Of a DNA stretch of 35,506 nt, positions 8,447 through 15,578 are shown one piece after another. The translations under genes were made by a program, and so were the position numbers. The stretch is from a candidate division FCPU426 bacterium (GTDB lineage Bacteria; Oederibacteriota; PGYV01; Palsa-1178): the NCBI GenBank assembly GCA_003159495.1, contig PLPI01000132.1, positions 21,001 to 56,506 on the forward strand. The letters run 5' to 3'. How positions within the stretch are numbered: the first letter of the stretch is position 1; the number at the start of each line of letters is the position of its first letter. Below the pieces are notes generated by a model. The model was not told the origin of the DNA. It saw nothing but the letters and a program-made list of their open reading frames with translations, and searched no databases.

Positions 8447-8517
8447 TAGTAGTTATTGTTGGACGCCTGGCCGTAAAAAAAACACCGCCCACCCGGACAA
8501 TTTATTTTGATATTGGT

Positions 8518-8546
8518 TTGACTTGGGTACAAATTTGCCTTATTAT
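8518..8546 (+). promoter_or_regulatory. Sigma-70-type promoter for the PAP2 gene, overlapped by an inverted repeat
   Basis: TTGACT (8518-8523), a 17-bp spacer and TATTAT (8541-8546) make a convincing promoter about 48 bp before the PAP2 start. GGTACAAATT (8526-8535) and AATTTGCACC (8557-8566) form an inverted repeat with one mismatch that brackets the -10 box, so a repressor or other dimeric regulator could bind there. Confidence 0.6.
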
Positions 8547-8593
8547 ATAAATAATGAATTTGCACCAATAATATTCACCGGGGAAGTGTTTTT

Positions 8594-9367
8594 ATGGAAA
8601 AGTTCAGGGGCGAAGTTAAAAGGACAATTCTGATTATAGCGTCATTACTGTTTATTCCGGCGTTTGCCTGCGCTGACGACACAATCTGGAACAGGGTCTT
8701 CTTTGGGGATTTTACTAATATATACGACAATGCCGTTATAAACCCGGTCGAGACATCCCTTGTCACGGCCGGATTCGCCGGGGCCACATATCTTGTCATG
8801 AAAAACGACGCATGGCTCGCGTCGCTTATTACCAAAAACAGGAGCAAAGCCGCGGATAATTTTTATGATTTTTTCAACAATGCGGGAGACGGGGTTTATG
8901 TGCTTGCCGGCGATGCGGTGCTTTTTGCCGTCGGCGGGGAACGCGAGCGTTATGTCGCCCAGCGTATAGTCGAGGGGATGGCGGTTTCCGGGATCATATC
9001 ATACGCGGGTAAGGTGGTGTTCGGCCGGGAAAGGCCAACAGCCGGCAACGGACCTTACGAGTTCAGTTTTTTTAATTTTGGAGACAATTCATACCCTTCG
9101 GGCCATACCACAGTTGCTTTTATGTGGGCCACAATTGTGGCCGATACTTACGCGAACGACACACATGGAATATCGTACCTGGCCTATCCGGTTGCCGCAC
9201 TGTGCGGGGCGGCGCGTATATATAAAAACATGCACTGGCCAAGCGACGTGCTGGCAGGGGCGCTTATAGGCGTTGTGACCGGCAAGGCGGTCTGTTTGTT
9301 CGATGACAGGGAAAGTTTCTCGTTTGACCCTTCCATAAACGGGCTTAAATTCGCGATGAGTTTTTAA
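8594..9367 (+). CDS. PAP2 (type 2 phosphatidic acid phosphatase) family membrane phosphatase
   Basis: 257 aa. Hydrophobic N-terminus (ILIIASLLFIPAFACA) consistent with a signal peptide or first membrane segment. The three phosphatase motifs are present: KVVFGRERP (K-x6-RP), SYPSGHTT (PSGH) and ARIYKNMHWPSD, corresponding to SR-x5-H-x3-D with Ala in place of the usual Ser. Catalytic His residues are in PSGH and NMHWPSD. These enzymes dephosphorylate lipid phosphates such as phosphatidate, undecaprenyl diphosphate or modified lipid A at the outer face of the inner membrane; the substrate cannot be told from sequence. It has its own promoter and probably reads into the NHL gene 13 bp downstream. 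Confidence 0.85.
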   Translation: MEKFRGEVKRTILIIASLLFIPAFACADDTIWNRVFFGDFTNIYDNAVINPVETSLVTAGFAGATYLVMKNDAWLASLITKNRSKAADNFYDFFNNAGDGVYVLAGDAVLFAVGGERERYVAQRIVEGMAVSGIISYAGKVVFGRERPTAGNGPYEFSFFNFGDNSYPSGHTTVAFMWATIVADTYANDTHGISYLAYPVAALCGAARIYKNMHWPSDVLAGALIGVVTGKAVCLFDDRESFSFDPSINGLKFAMSF

Positions 9368-9380
9368 AGAGGGAGAGACG

Positions 9381-10772
9381 GTGAAAAAAAAGATATTTTT
9401 TATTGTAATTGCCGTACTTGCATTTTTTTCCTTTTGTTTCGCGGAGGATAAAAATGACGGCGGCGACGGCGAAGTAACCACGATATATAACGAACCCACC
9501 ACACTGGTATATCCTTCATTCTGGCACACGCCTTTCGGCATACACAGGGGAACGCCGTTTTATTTGAATGTTTTTCTCGGCGGGCGCACCTATTTTGACG
9601 ACCCGGAGGGGCTGGCATGCACAAAACTCCTTAAGGATTACGGCGCCATAAACAAGGGGCGTGACGACTGGCAGTTGACGGTTTACGGCGTGAATTCCGG
9701 AAGGGGAGAGGTTATCTACAATGTATCCATGCACGCCCTCGCGATATTCGGAAGCAAAGGTTCCGGCGACGGCGAACTTTTAAATCCAAAGGGCATCGCG
9801 TGCAACGAATACGGCGACGTTTATGTCGCCGACACCGGCAACAACAGGGTCGTAAGGTTTTTTAACAATGACAGGCGGGTGAAATTCATCCGCAATATAG
9901 GGGGCGCGGGTTCCGAACCGGGAAAGCTGATGCGGCCGTCATACGTCGCCCTTGATTCCTCCGGGAGGATATACGTTTCCGACACCGGAAACAACAGGAT
10001 AGAAATATTTTCAAGGTCCGGCGGATATCTTTCAGTCATCGGGCAGGACAGGGGGGTTTTTAACCCGCAGGGAATATGCGTCAGCGATGACGGCGAGAGG
10101 TACACCGGGCTAAAGGATAATTTTATTTACCTGATAGACGGAAATAACGACAGGCTCCAGAAATTTGACATGTCTGGCAACCTGGCCGGATCCATAAGGG
10201 TCAACGAGGTTCTCGGTAAAAATGTTTCTCTCACAACGCTGGCGCAGGATTATTACGGGAACCTTTACATCGTGGACAATCTCAATTCCATGATATACAA
10301 ATTTACCCCGGATTTGAAATTTATAACTTCCTACGGCAGTTACGGGACAAAGGATTACGAGTTCGAGCGCCCGACGGGCATCGCCATATATAAGCATTAC
10401 GGCCAGGTTTTTGTATCCGACAAAAATTCGGCGCAGTATTTCTGGCTTGGCAGCGACGCATCCGATTTTTCCGTGTCGCAGATAAAAAACCAGCCTTCGA
10501 CAAGGCTCCAGTTTGATTTTAAGCTGACGGAAAAAAGTTTCATCACACTGCAGATGGCCGACGCGCAGGGCAATACCGTGGAGATATGCACCGGCATCGG
10601 AGCCGAGATGGGGAAAAATTCGGTTGACTGGGATGTCCCGGCAAAATACGCCGCATTGATAAAACCCGGCGGAGTCTACAGCGTTATCCTGAGGATAATG
10701 TCCACCTACTCTTCATATCCACATATTGAAAAAGTGGTAAAATCAAATATCACAATAATGACGGGAAATTAG
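9381..10772 (+). CDS. Exported NHL-repeat beta-propeller protein
   Basis: 463 aa from a GTG at 9381 with AGGGAGAG about five bases upstream. Signal peptide MKKKIFFIVIAVLAFFSFCFAED. From residue ~120, repeated NHL motifs are clear: LLNPKGIACNEYGDVYVADT then GNNRVVRF; KLMRPSYVALDSSGRIYVSD then TGNNRIEIF; later NPQGICVSDDG, GNLYIVDN and RPTGIAIYKH. At least five blades can be counted, enough for a six-bladed propeller. The last ~90 residues (FDFKLTEKSFITLQMADAQG...VDWDVPAKY...GGVYSVILRI) form a FlgD-like Ig domain. Likely a periplasmic or surface binding protein; ligand unknown. Probably co-transcribed with the PAP2 gene. Confidence 0.8.
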   Translation: MKKKIFFIVIAVLAFFSFCFAEDKNDGGDGEVTTIYNEPTTLVYPSFWHTPFGIHRGTPFYLNVFLGGRTYFDDPEGLACTKLLKDYGAINKGRDDWQLTVYGVNSGRGEVIYNVSMHALAIFGSKGSGDGELLNPKGIACNEYGDVYVADTGNNRVVRFFNNDRRVKFIRNIGGAGSEPGKLMRPSYVALDSSGRIYVSDTGNNRIEIFSRSGGYLSVIGQDRGVFNPQGICVSDDGERYTGLKDNFIYLIDGNNDRLQKFDMSGNLAGSIRVNEVLGKNVSLTTLAQDYYGNLYIVDNLNSMIYKFTPDLKFITSYGSYGTKDYEFERPTGIAIYKHYGQVFVSDKNSAQYFWLGSDASDFSVSQIKNQPSTRLQFDFKLTEKSFITLQMADAQGNTVEICTGIGAEMGKNSVDWDVPAKYAALIKPGGVYSVILRIMSTYSSYPHIEKVVKSNITIMTGN

Positions 10773-10879
10773 AATAAAATGCAATAAAAATTAGGGTAAT
10801 ATCGGGTTGTTTTGCTTTGTGAAACCGCCATATATGGTTGAAAATTTCCTAAAATACCCTTAAATATCACATAAAAATC

Positions 10880-10908
10880 TTGACTTTTTAAATTAAAATA
10901 TATATACT
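10880..10908 (+). promoter_or_regulatory. Strong sigma-70-type promoter of the rpsU-rpoD operon
   Basis: TTGACT (10880-10885), exactly 17 bp of A/T-rich spacer, TATACT (10903-10908). It lies about 150 bp upstream of rpsU, leaving a leader of about 145 bases that holds the hairpin at 10924-10978. Confidence 0.75.
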
Positions 10909-10923
10909 TCATGATAGTTATAG

Positions 10924-10978
10924 GTCTGTTAAGCTTCTTTTTTAACGTTTAATACGTTAAAAAAAGCGCTTGACAGAC
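10924..10978 (+). promoter_or_regulatory. Long leader hairpin upstream of rpsU, possible attenuator
   Basis: Two 24-base arms (10924-10947 and 10955-10978) pair with about four mismatches around the 7-base loop TTTAATA; the tip TTTTTTAACG/CGTTAAAAAAA is nearly perfect. A T-rich run (CTTTTTTATTT) follows, as in an intrinsic terminator, and transcription from 10915 would read straight into it. It could attenuate the ribosomal/primase/sigma operon or stabilise its mRNA. Confidence 0.6.
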
Positions 10979-11059
10979 TGCTTTTTTATTTATGGATAAA
11001 TACGTTTAAACCCCGGCGACTGCGGGATATTTTATAAAAGAAAGACGGGTGATTTTTAA

Positions 11060-11251
11060 ATGACTGAAATTCTCATCAAAGAGAACGAGTCTCTGGATGA
11101 TGCGATGAAACGCTTCAAGAAAAAAGTCCAGGACGCGGGAATTTTGCAGGAAATGAAAAAAAGGGAATTCTATGAACCGCCTTCGGTAAAACGCAAACAG
11201 AAGATGTGGGCGGCAAGCAAAAAGAGAAAAAAAATCAAAAGAAGGCCGTAA
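11060..11251 (+). CDS. rpsU: 30S ribosomal protein S21
   Basis: 63 aa: acidic-then-basic S21 pattern with [20 protein letters not shown], then [14 protein letters not shown] and a Lys/Arg tail that contacts 16S rRNA. Length is normal for S21 (58-70). S21 binds the 30S platform near the 3' end of 16S rRNA and aids initiation. First gene of the macromolecular-synthesis operon, one base before yqeY. Confidence 0.96.
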   Translation: MTEILIKENESLDDAMKRFKKKVQDAGILQEMKKREFYEPPSVKRKQKMWAASKKRKKIKRRP

Positions 11252-11252
11252 A

Positions 11253-11696
11253 ATGACATTACTCGAAAGCATCAACAGCGATCTGAAAGAGGCGATGAAG
11301 GCCAAGCAGCAGGTTAAAATGGACTGCCTGCGCCAGATAAAAACCGAGGTCATGAAAAAAGAAGTGGCCCTTAAGAAAACTTTGTCCGACGCGGAAGTGC
11401 TCTCCGTAATATCGTCGCTGACAAAATCGCATGTTGATTCAATTGAGAGTTTTAAAAAGGGCGGCAGGGAAGACCTTGTTCCCAAGGAAGAGCAGGAGCT
11501 TGCAATATTAAAAGCCTACCTTCCCGAACAGCTGTCCGATGAAGAGCTTAAAAAAATAGTCGGGGAGGCGGTACAAACTGCCGCCGCCTCGACTGCAAAA
11601 GATATTGGAAAAGTCATGGGCGTTGTCATGCCCAAGGTGAAGGGAAAAGCCGACGGCTCAAGAATCAACGCAATATTAAAAGATATCCTGAAATAG
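11253..11696 (+). CDS. yqeY: GatB/YqeY domain protein
   Basis: 147 aa, usual length for YqeY (PF09424). Diagnostic features: start LLESINSDLKEAMKAKQQ, the LRQIKTEV helix, KKGGREDLVPKEEQELAIL, YLPEQLSDEEL and the C-terminal IGKVMGVVMPKVKGKADGS. The domain is shared with the tail of GatB, which binds tRNA; free-standing YqeY has no settled function but is commonly found with rpsU, dnaG and rpoD, as here. Helical and soluble. The start follows the rpsU stop by one base, and a run of G bases over its stop provides the ribosome binding site of the next gene. Confidence 0.93.
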   Translation: MTLLESINSDLKEAMKAKQQVKMDCLRQIKTEVMKKEVALKKTLSDAEVLSVISSLTKSHVDSIESFKKGGREDLVPKEEQELAILKAYLPEQLSDEELKKIVGEAVQTAAASTAKDIGKVMGVVMPKVKGKADGSRINAILKDILK

Positions 11697-11705
11697 GGGG
11701 CTTTT

Positions 11706-12296
11706 ATCAGGCCGCTAAAATTTAAAAGGCTCACGCGGGAATTTTTTTCGGGCTCCACCATCAGGGCCGCAAGGCGGCTCCTCGGCAAATACCTGGTAAG
11801 AAATTATAACGGAAAAATCATTGCGGTAAAAATCGTCGAAACAGAGGCGTATACCGGCGCATCCGATCCCGGAAGCCACGCATACGCCGGGCGCACGCCC
11901 AGAAACGAAGTGATGTTCGGACAGCCGGGGCGCGCGTACGTTTACTTCTGTTACGGAAACCATTTCCTTTTAAATATTGTCACTGAAAAAGAAGGCTCTG
12001 CCGGGGCGGTTTTGATTCGGGCCGCAGAGCCGGTCCTGAATATTAGCGCTATGATGAAGCTGCGCGGATGCCGGGATGTTAAAAACCTCGCCAGCGGGCC
12101 GGGAAAGCTCACGCAGGCGCTCGCGGTGGATAAAAGTTTTAACAGGGCCGATATGATTAACGGCCGGGAATTATACGCGGCATCTTGCGGAAATGAAAAA
12201 TTTACGGTCACAAAAGGCCCCAGGATAGGGATAAAAAAAGGGCTCGATTTGAACCGGCGGTTCTGCGTAAAAAACAGCAGATATTTATCAGCCTGA
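11706..12296 (+). CDS. mpg: 3-methyladenine DNA glycosylase, Mpg/AAG family, probable ATC start
   Basis: 196 aa if it begins at the ATC at 11706. The frame is open from the yqeY stop (11694) and encodes the complete family: FSGSTIRAARRLLGKYLV, the catalytic-Glu segment VKIVETEAYTG, SHAYAGRTPRNEVMFG, GRAYVYFCYGNHFLLN, SGPGKLTQAL and GPRIGI. Before the domain, no ATG, GTG or TTG exists in frame; the first such codon (GTG at 11910) would delete the catalytic Glu. AGGGGG at 11695-11700 sits five bases before the ATC, a good spacing. The enzyme flips out and removes alkylated purines or hypoxanthine (base excision repair). Located inside the yqeY-dnaG operon. Family certain; start codon inferred. 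Confidence 0.85.
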   Translation: MRPLKFKRLTREFFSGSTIRAARRLLGKYLVRNYNGKIIAVKIVETEAYTGASDPGSHAYAGRTPRNEVMFGQPGRAYVYFCYGNHFLLNIVTEKEGSAGAVLIRAAEPVLNISAMMKLRGCRDVKNLASGPGKLTQALAVDKSFNRADMINGRELYAASCGNEKFTVTKGPRIGIKKGLDLNRRFCVKNSRYLSA

Positions 12297-12322
12297 ATTA
12301 CACGCGGCATATGGAGGAAAAG

Positions 12323-13291
12323 ATGAAGTTAAAAGAGCTTTATAAAACGGCTTATGAAATAGGAATGCAGGCCGACCCGCGCGGGGCGGCGGCAGTCAGG
12401 GAATACCTTGCTTTTCAGAAAAAAAATTATGAAAAATTGTCCGTCAATGAAAAAAAATATTTTGACCCCGAAATACTTGAAAACCCGTACTGCGACACCA
12501 GGATAAACCACGATTCCGGCCGGGCCATAAAAACGGTCATTGTGGGAATAGACATGGAAACCCCGGAAGTCCTGCTTGCGGAAAAACTGAATGAAAAAGG
12601 GGCCGGCATTGACGCGATTATTGCGCACCACCCGAACGGGCTGGCCTCGTCCGGTTTTACCGACGTGATGTCCATGCAGGCCGATATTTTCAATATCTTC
12701 GGCGTGACCATTTCCACGGCTGAATCCCTGCTCGGCAAAAGAATGAAGGAAGTCGGCGAGCGCTTCATGCCCGCAAACCACTTCAGGGCCTCGGACGCGG
12801 CTAAACTGCTCGACATTTCCATGATGAACATGCACACGCCCACCGACAACTGTGTGGCCGATTATCTTCAGAAAAGGTTCAACGCCGAAAAACCAAAACG
12901 GGTTTCCGATGTTATGGATATGCTTTATGAGGAGCCGGAATACGCCGCGGCGGCAAAACGCAGTTCTCCGCCGGTTATACTCACCGGCGAAAGCGGCCGC
13001 AGGGTTAATAAAATATTTGTGGACATGACCGGAGGGACGGAGGGGCCGTCGGCAATCTATAAAAGCCTGGCTGACAAAGGCGTTGACACTGTTGTGGGGA
13101 TGCATTTTTCCGCCGACCATAAAAAGGCCATTGAAGAGGCGCAGATGAACGCCGTCATAGCGGGCCATATTTCCTCGGATTCGCTCGGCATAAACATCAT
13201 GCTGGACGCCATGATGAAAAAACTGGGGAATTTCAGGGTTATAGAGGCGTCGGGCTTCACCCGGTTTTCAAGGACAAAGGCAAGAAAATAA
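12323..13291 (+). CDS. NIF3-like dinuclear metal-binding protein
   Basis: 322 aa from the ATG at 12323, placed five bases after GGAGG; an ATG at 12311 is in frame but has none. The central IDAIIAHHPNG corresponds to the metal-binding His pair of the NIF3/DUF34 family (PF01784), with a further NMHTPTDNCVAD segment and C-terminal GMHFSADHKKAIEEAQMNAV and GHISSDSLGIN typical of the family. Homologues bind two metal ions and are annotated as GTP cyclohydrolase I type 2-like, but the physiological reaction is not established. It is about 50 residues longer at the N-terminus than minimal members. Lies between mpg and yaiI with short gaps, so it belongs to the same operon. Confidence 0.8.
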   Translation: MKLKELYKTAYEIGMQADPRGAAAVREYLAFQKKNYEKLSVNEKKYFDPEILENPYCDTRINHDSGRAIKTVIVGIDMETPEVLLAEKLNEKGAGIDAIIAHHPNGLASSGFTDVMSMQADIFNIFGVTISTAESLLGKRMKEVGERFMPANHFRASDAAKLLDISMMNMHTPTDNCVADYLQKRFNAEKPKRVSDVMDMLYEEPEYAAAAKRSSPPVILTGESGRRVNKIFVDMTGGTEGPSAIYKSLADKGVDTVVGMHFSADHKKAIEEAQMNAVIAGHISSDSLGINIMLDAMMKKLGNFRVIEASGFTRFSRTKARK

Positions 13292-13293
13292 TA

Positions 13294-13755
13294 ATGAAAA
13301 TAATCGTGGATGCGGACTCGCAGCCGGCAAAAGAAGAAATAGCCGCGGCCGCGAAAAGGCATTCCATAAAGACGGTTTTTGTAATGTCAAACGCCCATTA
13401 CTCGGAAAAAAACGGCATGGCGGACGAGGTAATACTCGTCGACAACAGGAAACAGGAAGCTGACATCAGGATAATGAACATCGCCGAAAAGGGCGATATA
13501 GCCGTGACGGGCGACACAGGCCTGGGGCTTTTTCTGGCGGCAAAGGGGCTCATTGTTATAAGCCCGCGCGGGAAAGTGCTCGGCGAGGAAGAACTTGTAG
13601 TAAAAAACGCCATGGCTGCCGTTGAGAAAAAAAGGCTCAGGGCCAAAAAGGGCAGGGTAAAGCTCCGCGGCCCTTCAAAATATACGCGGCAGGACGCGCA
13701 GAGGCTGGAAATGACCATTGAAAATGTTATTTTAAAAAGCGGGGAGGCAAAATGA
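13294..13755 (+). CDS. YaiI/YqxD (DUF188) family PIN-like protein
   Basis: 153 aa. Matches the family end to end: IIVDADSQPAKEEI at the N-terminus with the conserved Asp, MSNAHYSEKNGMADEVILVD, the second acidic site GDIAVTGDTGLGLFLAAKG, SPRGKVL and the C-terminal RGPSKYTRQDAQRLE. The fold is related to PIN nucleases and the acidic residues suggest a metal-dependent nuclease, though activity is not settled. Two bases separate it from nif3, and it overlaps dnaG by ATGA. A neighbour of dnaG in several bacteria (YqxD in Bacillus), so this is expected synteny. Confidence 0.9.
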   Translation: MKIIVDADSQPAKEEIAAAAKRHSIKTVFVMSNAHYSEKNGMADEVILVDNRKQEADIRIMNIAEKGDIAVTGDTGLGLFLAAKGLIVISPRGKVLGEEELVVKNAMAAVEKKRLRAKKGRVKLRGPSKYTRQDAQRLEMTIENVILKSGEAK

Positions 13756-15578
13756 TTTCCCCGGATAAAATAGAGCAGGTAAAAAACGCCAGCGACATTG
13801 TAGAGGTAATAGGCGGGTACCTGACCCTGAAAAAGGCCGGCGCCAATTATAAGGCAAACTGCCCTTTTCACCAGGAAAAGACGCCTTCTTTTGTCGTGAG
13901 CCCGGAAAAACAGATATACCGCTGTTTCGGCTGCGGCGAGGGGGGAAATGTATTCACCTTCCTGCAAAGGCTGGAAAATTTTTCTTTTGTGGATTCGGTG
14001 AAATTCCTGGCCAAACGCGCGGGCATCGAGGTAGAGGACGCAAGGTTCAGCGTTAACAGCGGCGAAAAGGATAAATTAATATCGGCCAATAAAGAGGCCC
14101 TTGAATACTACAGGGAGATGTTCTTAAAAAGCGAAAAGGCGAAAGCATACGCGGCCGGCAGGCTCATTGACGATGCCACAGCGGAGGATTTTAAGGTGGG
14201 TTATTCGCCGCATGAAGGCGGCCTTGCCGCGCGCCTGAAAGAGAAGGGTTACACAGAGGACGACATGCTGAAATCGTGGCTGGCGGCTAAGGGCAATTAC
14301 GGCCTTTACGACGTTTTCCGCGACAGGTTTATGTTTCCCATTTTTAATATTTACGGGGATGTAATCGCCTTCGGCGGAAGGGTCTTTGACGACTCCAACC
14401 CGAAATATATAAATTCAAGGGAAACTTCGGTCTATACAAAGGGCAGGAACCTTTACAACCTGAACAACGCCAGGAAACACGCGTCATCGGGTGAGATAAT
14501 AATAGTAGAGGGCTATATGGACTGCATCACGGTTTATGCGGCCGGCATTAAAAACACCGTGGCAACGCTGGGAACCGCGATGACGCAGGACCAGGCAAAA
14601 CTGCTCAAGCGTTACGCGGAGCGCGCGGTCATCATGTACGACATGGATGACGCCGGCCGGCAGGGTGCCATAAGGGCCGGGGACAACCTCTTTGCCGAGG
14701 GGGTCGACGCCTGTGTGGTGAGCTTTGACGGCGTAAAGGACCCGGATGATTATATAAAAAAGAACGGGGTTGCGGCGTTGTCCGAAAGGATAAAGGCCGC
14801 GGCGCCGTTTATGGAATACAGGATAGAATGGATGAAAAAGCAGGGGGACATCAGGAACCCCTATTATAAGGAAAAGGTCATAAAGGAACTGGCGGGGCTG
14901 GTGGAAAAATCATCGTCAGCCGTGGTGGCGGAAAGCGCGATTAAACTCATCACCGATAAACTGCAGATTTCGCGCGAAACGGCTTCGGCGTATTTCAGGG
15001 CGCAGGCGCGGGCTGTAATGCCGGATGAACCGGGGCATAATTTTGAGGACCCCCTGGCCATGAAGAACAAAGGGATTGACAGCGCCGAAAGAACCATTCT
15101 GTTAACCGCGCTCGGATACCTCGGGACAGAGGACCAGGATGTTGTGTTAAGGCACATAGCGGAACTCAGGGAAAACCTGGGGCTTAAATACGGCGATTTC
15201 AGGAACACGATATACAGCGAGGTAATGGAAAAAGTAAAGGGATATTTCAGGGCCGGCGAAAAGGAGATACTGGCTAAAATCGAGATGGATTACGTCGATA
15301 ACACGGAAGTCTCGTCGATGATATCGGAAATGCTGGTCGGGAACCATGACAACAGGCCGAAAAAAGGCCACGTGGCGGACGCGATACAGATAGTTTCCGA
15401 TTGTTTTTTTACGATACTGCAGGACAAGACGAACGAAAAACTGCAGGAAATAAAAGCGCAGATCATAGAGGCGGAATCTTCACGGGATACCGCAAAGCAG
15501 ATGGAACTTATAAAGGAAAAAGCAAGGCTCGACAAAATTTTAGACCAAAGAGGTGGCAATATTGAGCAAGAATCTTAA
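13752..15578 (+). CDS. dnaG: DNA primase DnaG
   Basis: 608 aa. The CHC2 zinc finger is at the N-terminus (Cys37, His40, Cys58, Cys61 in CPFH...CFGCG). The RNA polymerase/Toprim core follows, with EGYMD (Glu253) and [11 protein letters not shown] (Asp297, Asp299) as metal-binding residues. The C-terminal ~200 residues (from [13 protein letters not shown]) are helical and should form the DnaB-binding domain. The enzyme makes RNA primers at the replication fork. The start overlaps yaiI by ATGA, and the end overlaps the rpoD start by 17 or 26 bases depending on the rpoD start used. Normal length; no defect seen. Confidence 0.97.
   Translation: MISPDKIEQVKNASDIVEVIGGYLTLKKAGANYKANCPFHQEKTPSFVVSPEKQIYRCFGCGEGGNVFTFLQRLENFSFVDSVKFLAKRAGIEVEDARFSVNSGEKDKLISANKEALEYYREMFLKSEKAKAYAAGRLIDDATAEDFKVGYSPHEGGLAARLKEKGYTEDDMLKSWLAAKGNYGLYDVFRDRFMFPIFNIYGDVIAFGGRVFDDSNPKYINSRETSVYTKGRNLYNLNNARKHASSGEIIIVEGYMDCITVYAAGIKNTVATLGTAMTQDQAKLLKRYAERAVIMYDMDDAGRQGAIRAGDNLFAEGVDACVVSFDGVKDPDDYIKKNGVAALSERIKAAAPFMEYRIEWMKKQGDIRNPYYKEKVIKELAGLVEKSSSAVVAESAIKLITDKLQISRETASAYFRAQARAVMPDEPGHNFEDPLAMKNKGIDSAERTILLTALGYLGTEDQDVVLRHIAELRENLGLKYGDFRNTIYSEVMEKVKGYFRAGEKEILAKIEMDYVDNTEVSSMISEMLVGNHDNRPKKGHVADAIQIVSDCFFTILQDKTNEKLQEIKAQIIEAESSRDTAKQMELIKEKARLDKILDQRGGNIEQES

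Larger units (their letters stand above)
8115..8497. repeat. Structured intergenic repeat, copy 1 (interrupted)
   Basis: This spacer aligns with 18895-19095 over its whole length once the insert at 8270-8446 is removed. In order: a REP-like hairpin (GGGCGGAC, TTATAT loop, GTCCGCCC; 8120-8141), a left arm (8168-8195) containing CTTTTTTACGGCC, a conserved core with GAGGAGGATTACA and AAGTTTTACCTT, and a right arm (8460-8490) containing GGCCGTAAAAAAAA that is complementary to the left arm. Arms here read CGTCCA/TGGACG, whereas copy 2 has CGCCCG/TGGGCG, so pairing is roughly kept although the bases differ. It could be a non-autonomous mobile element or a structured RNA. It encodes no protein. Confidence 0.75.

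Noticed and set aside
8265-8451. A 2-bp TA target duplication (Tc1/mariner or IS630 type) for the insertion
   Set aside because: TA also flanks the ends, but comparison with the empty copy at 19045-19049 accounts for every base only if five bases (TAGTA) were duplicated.
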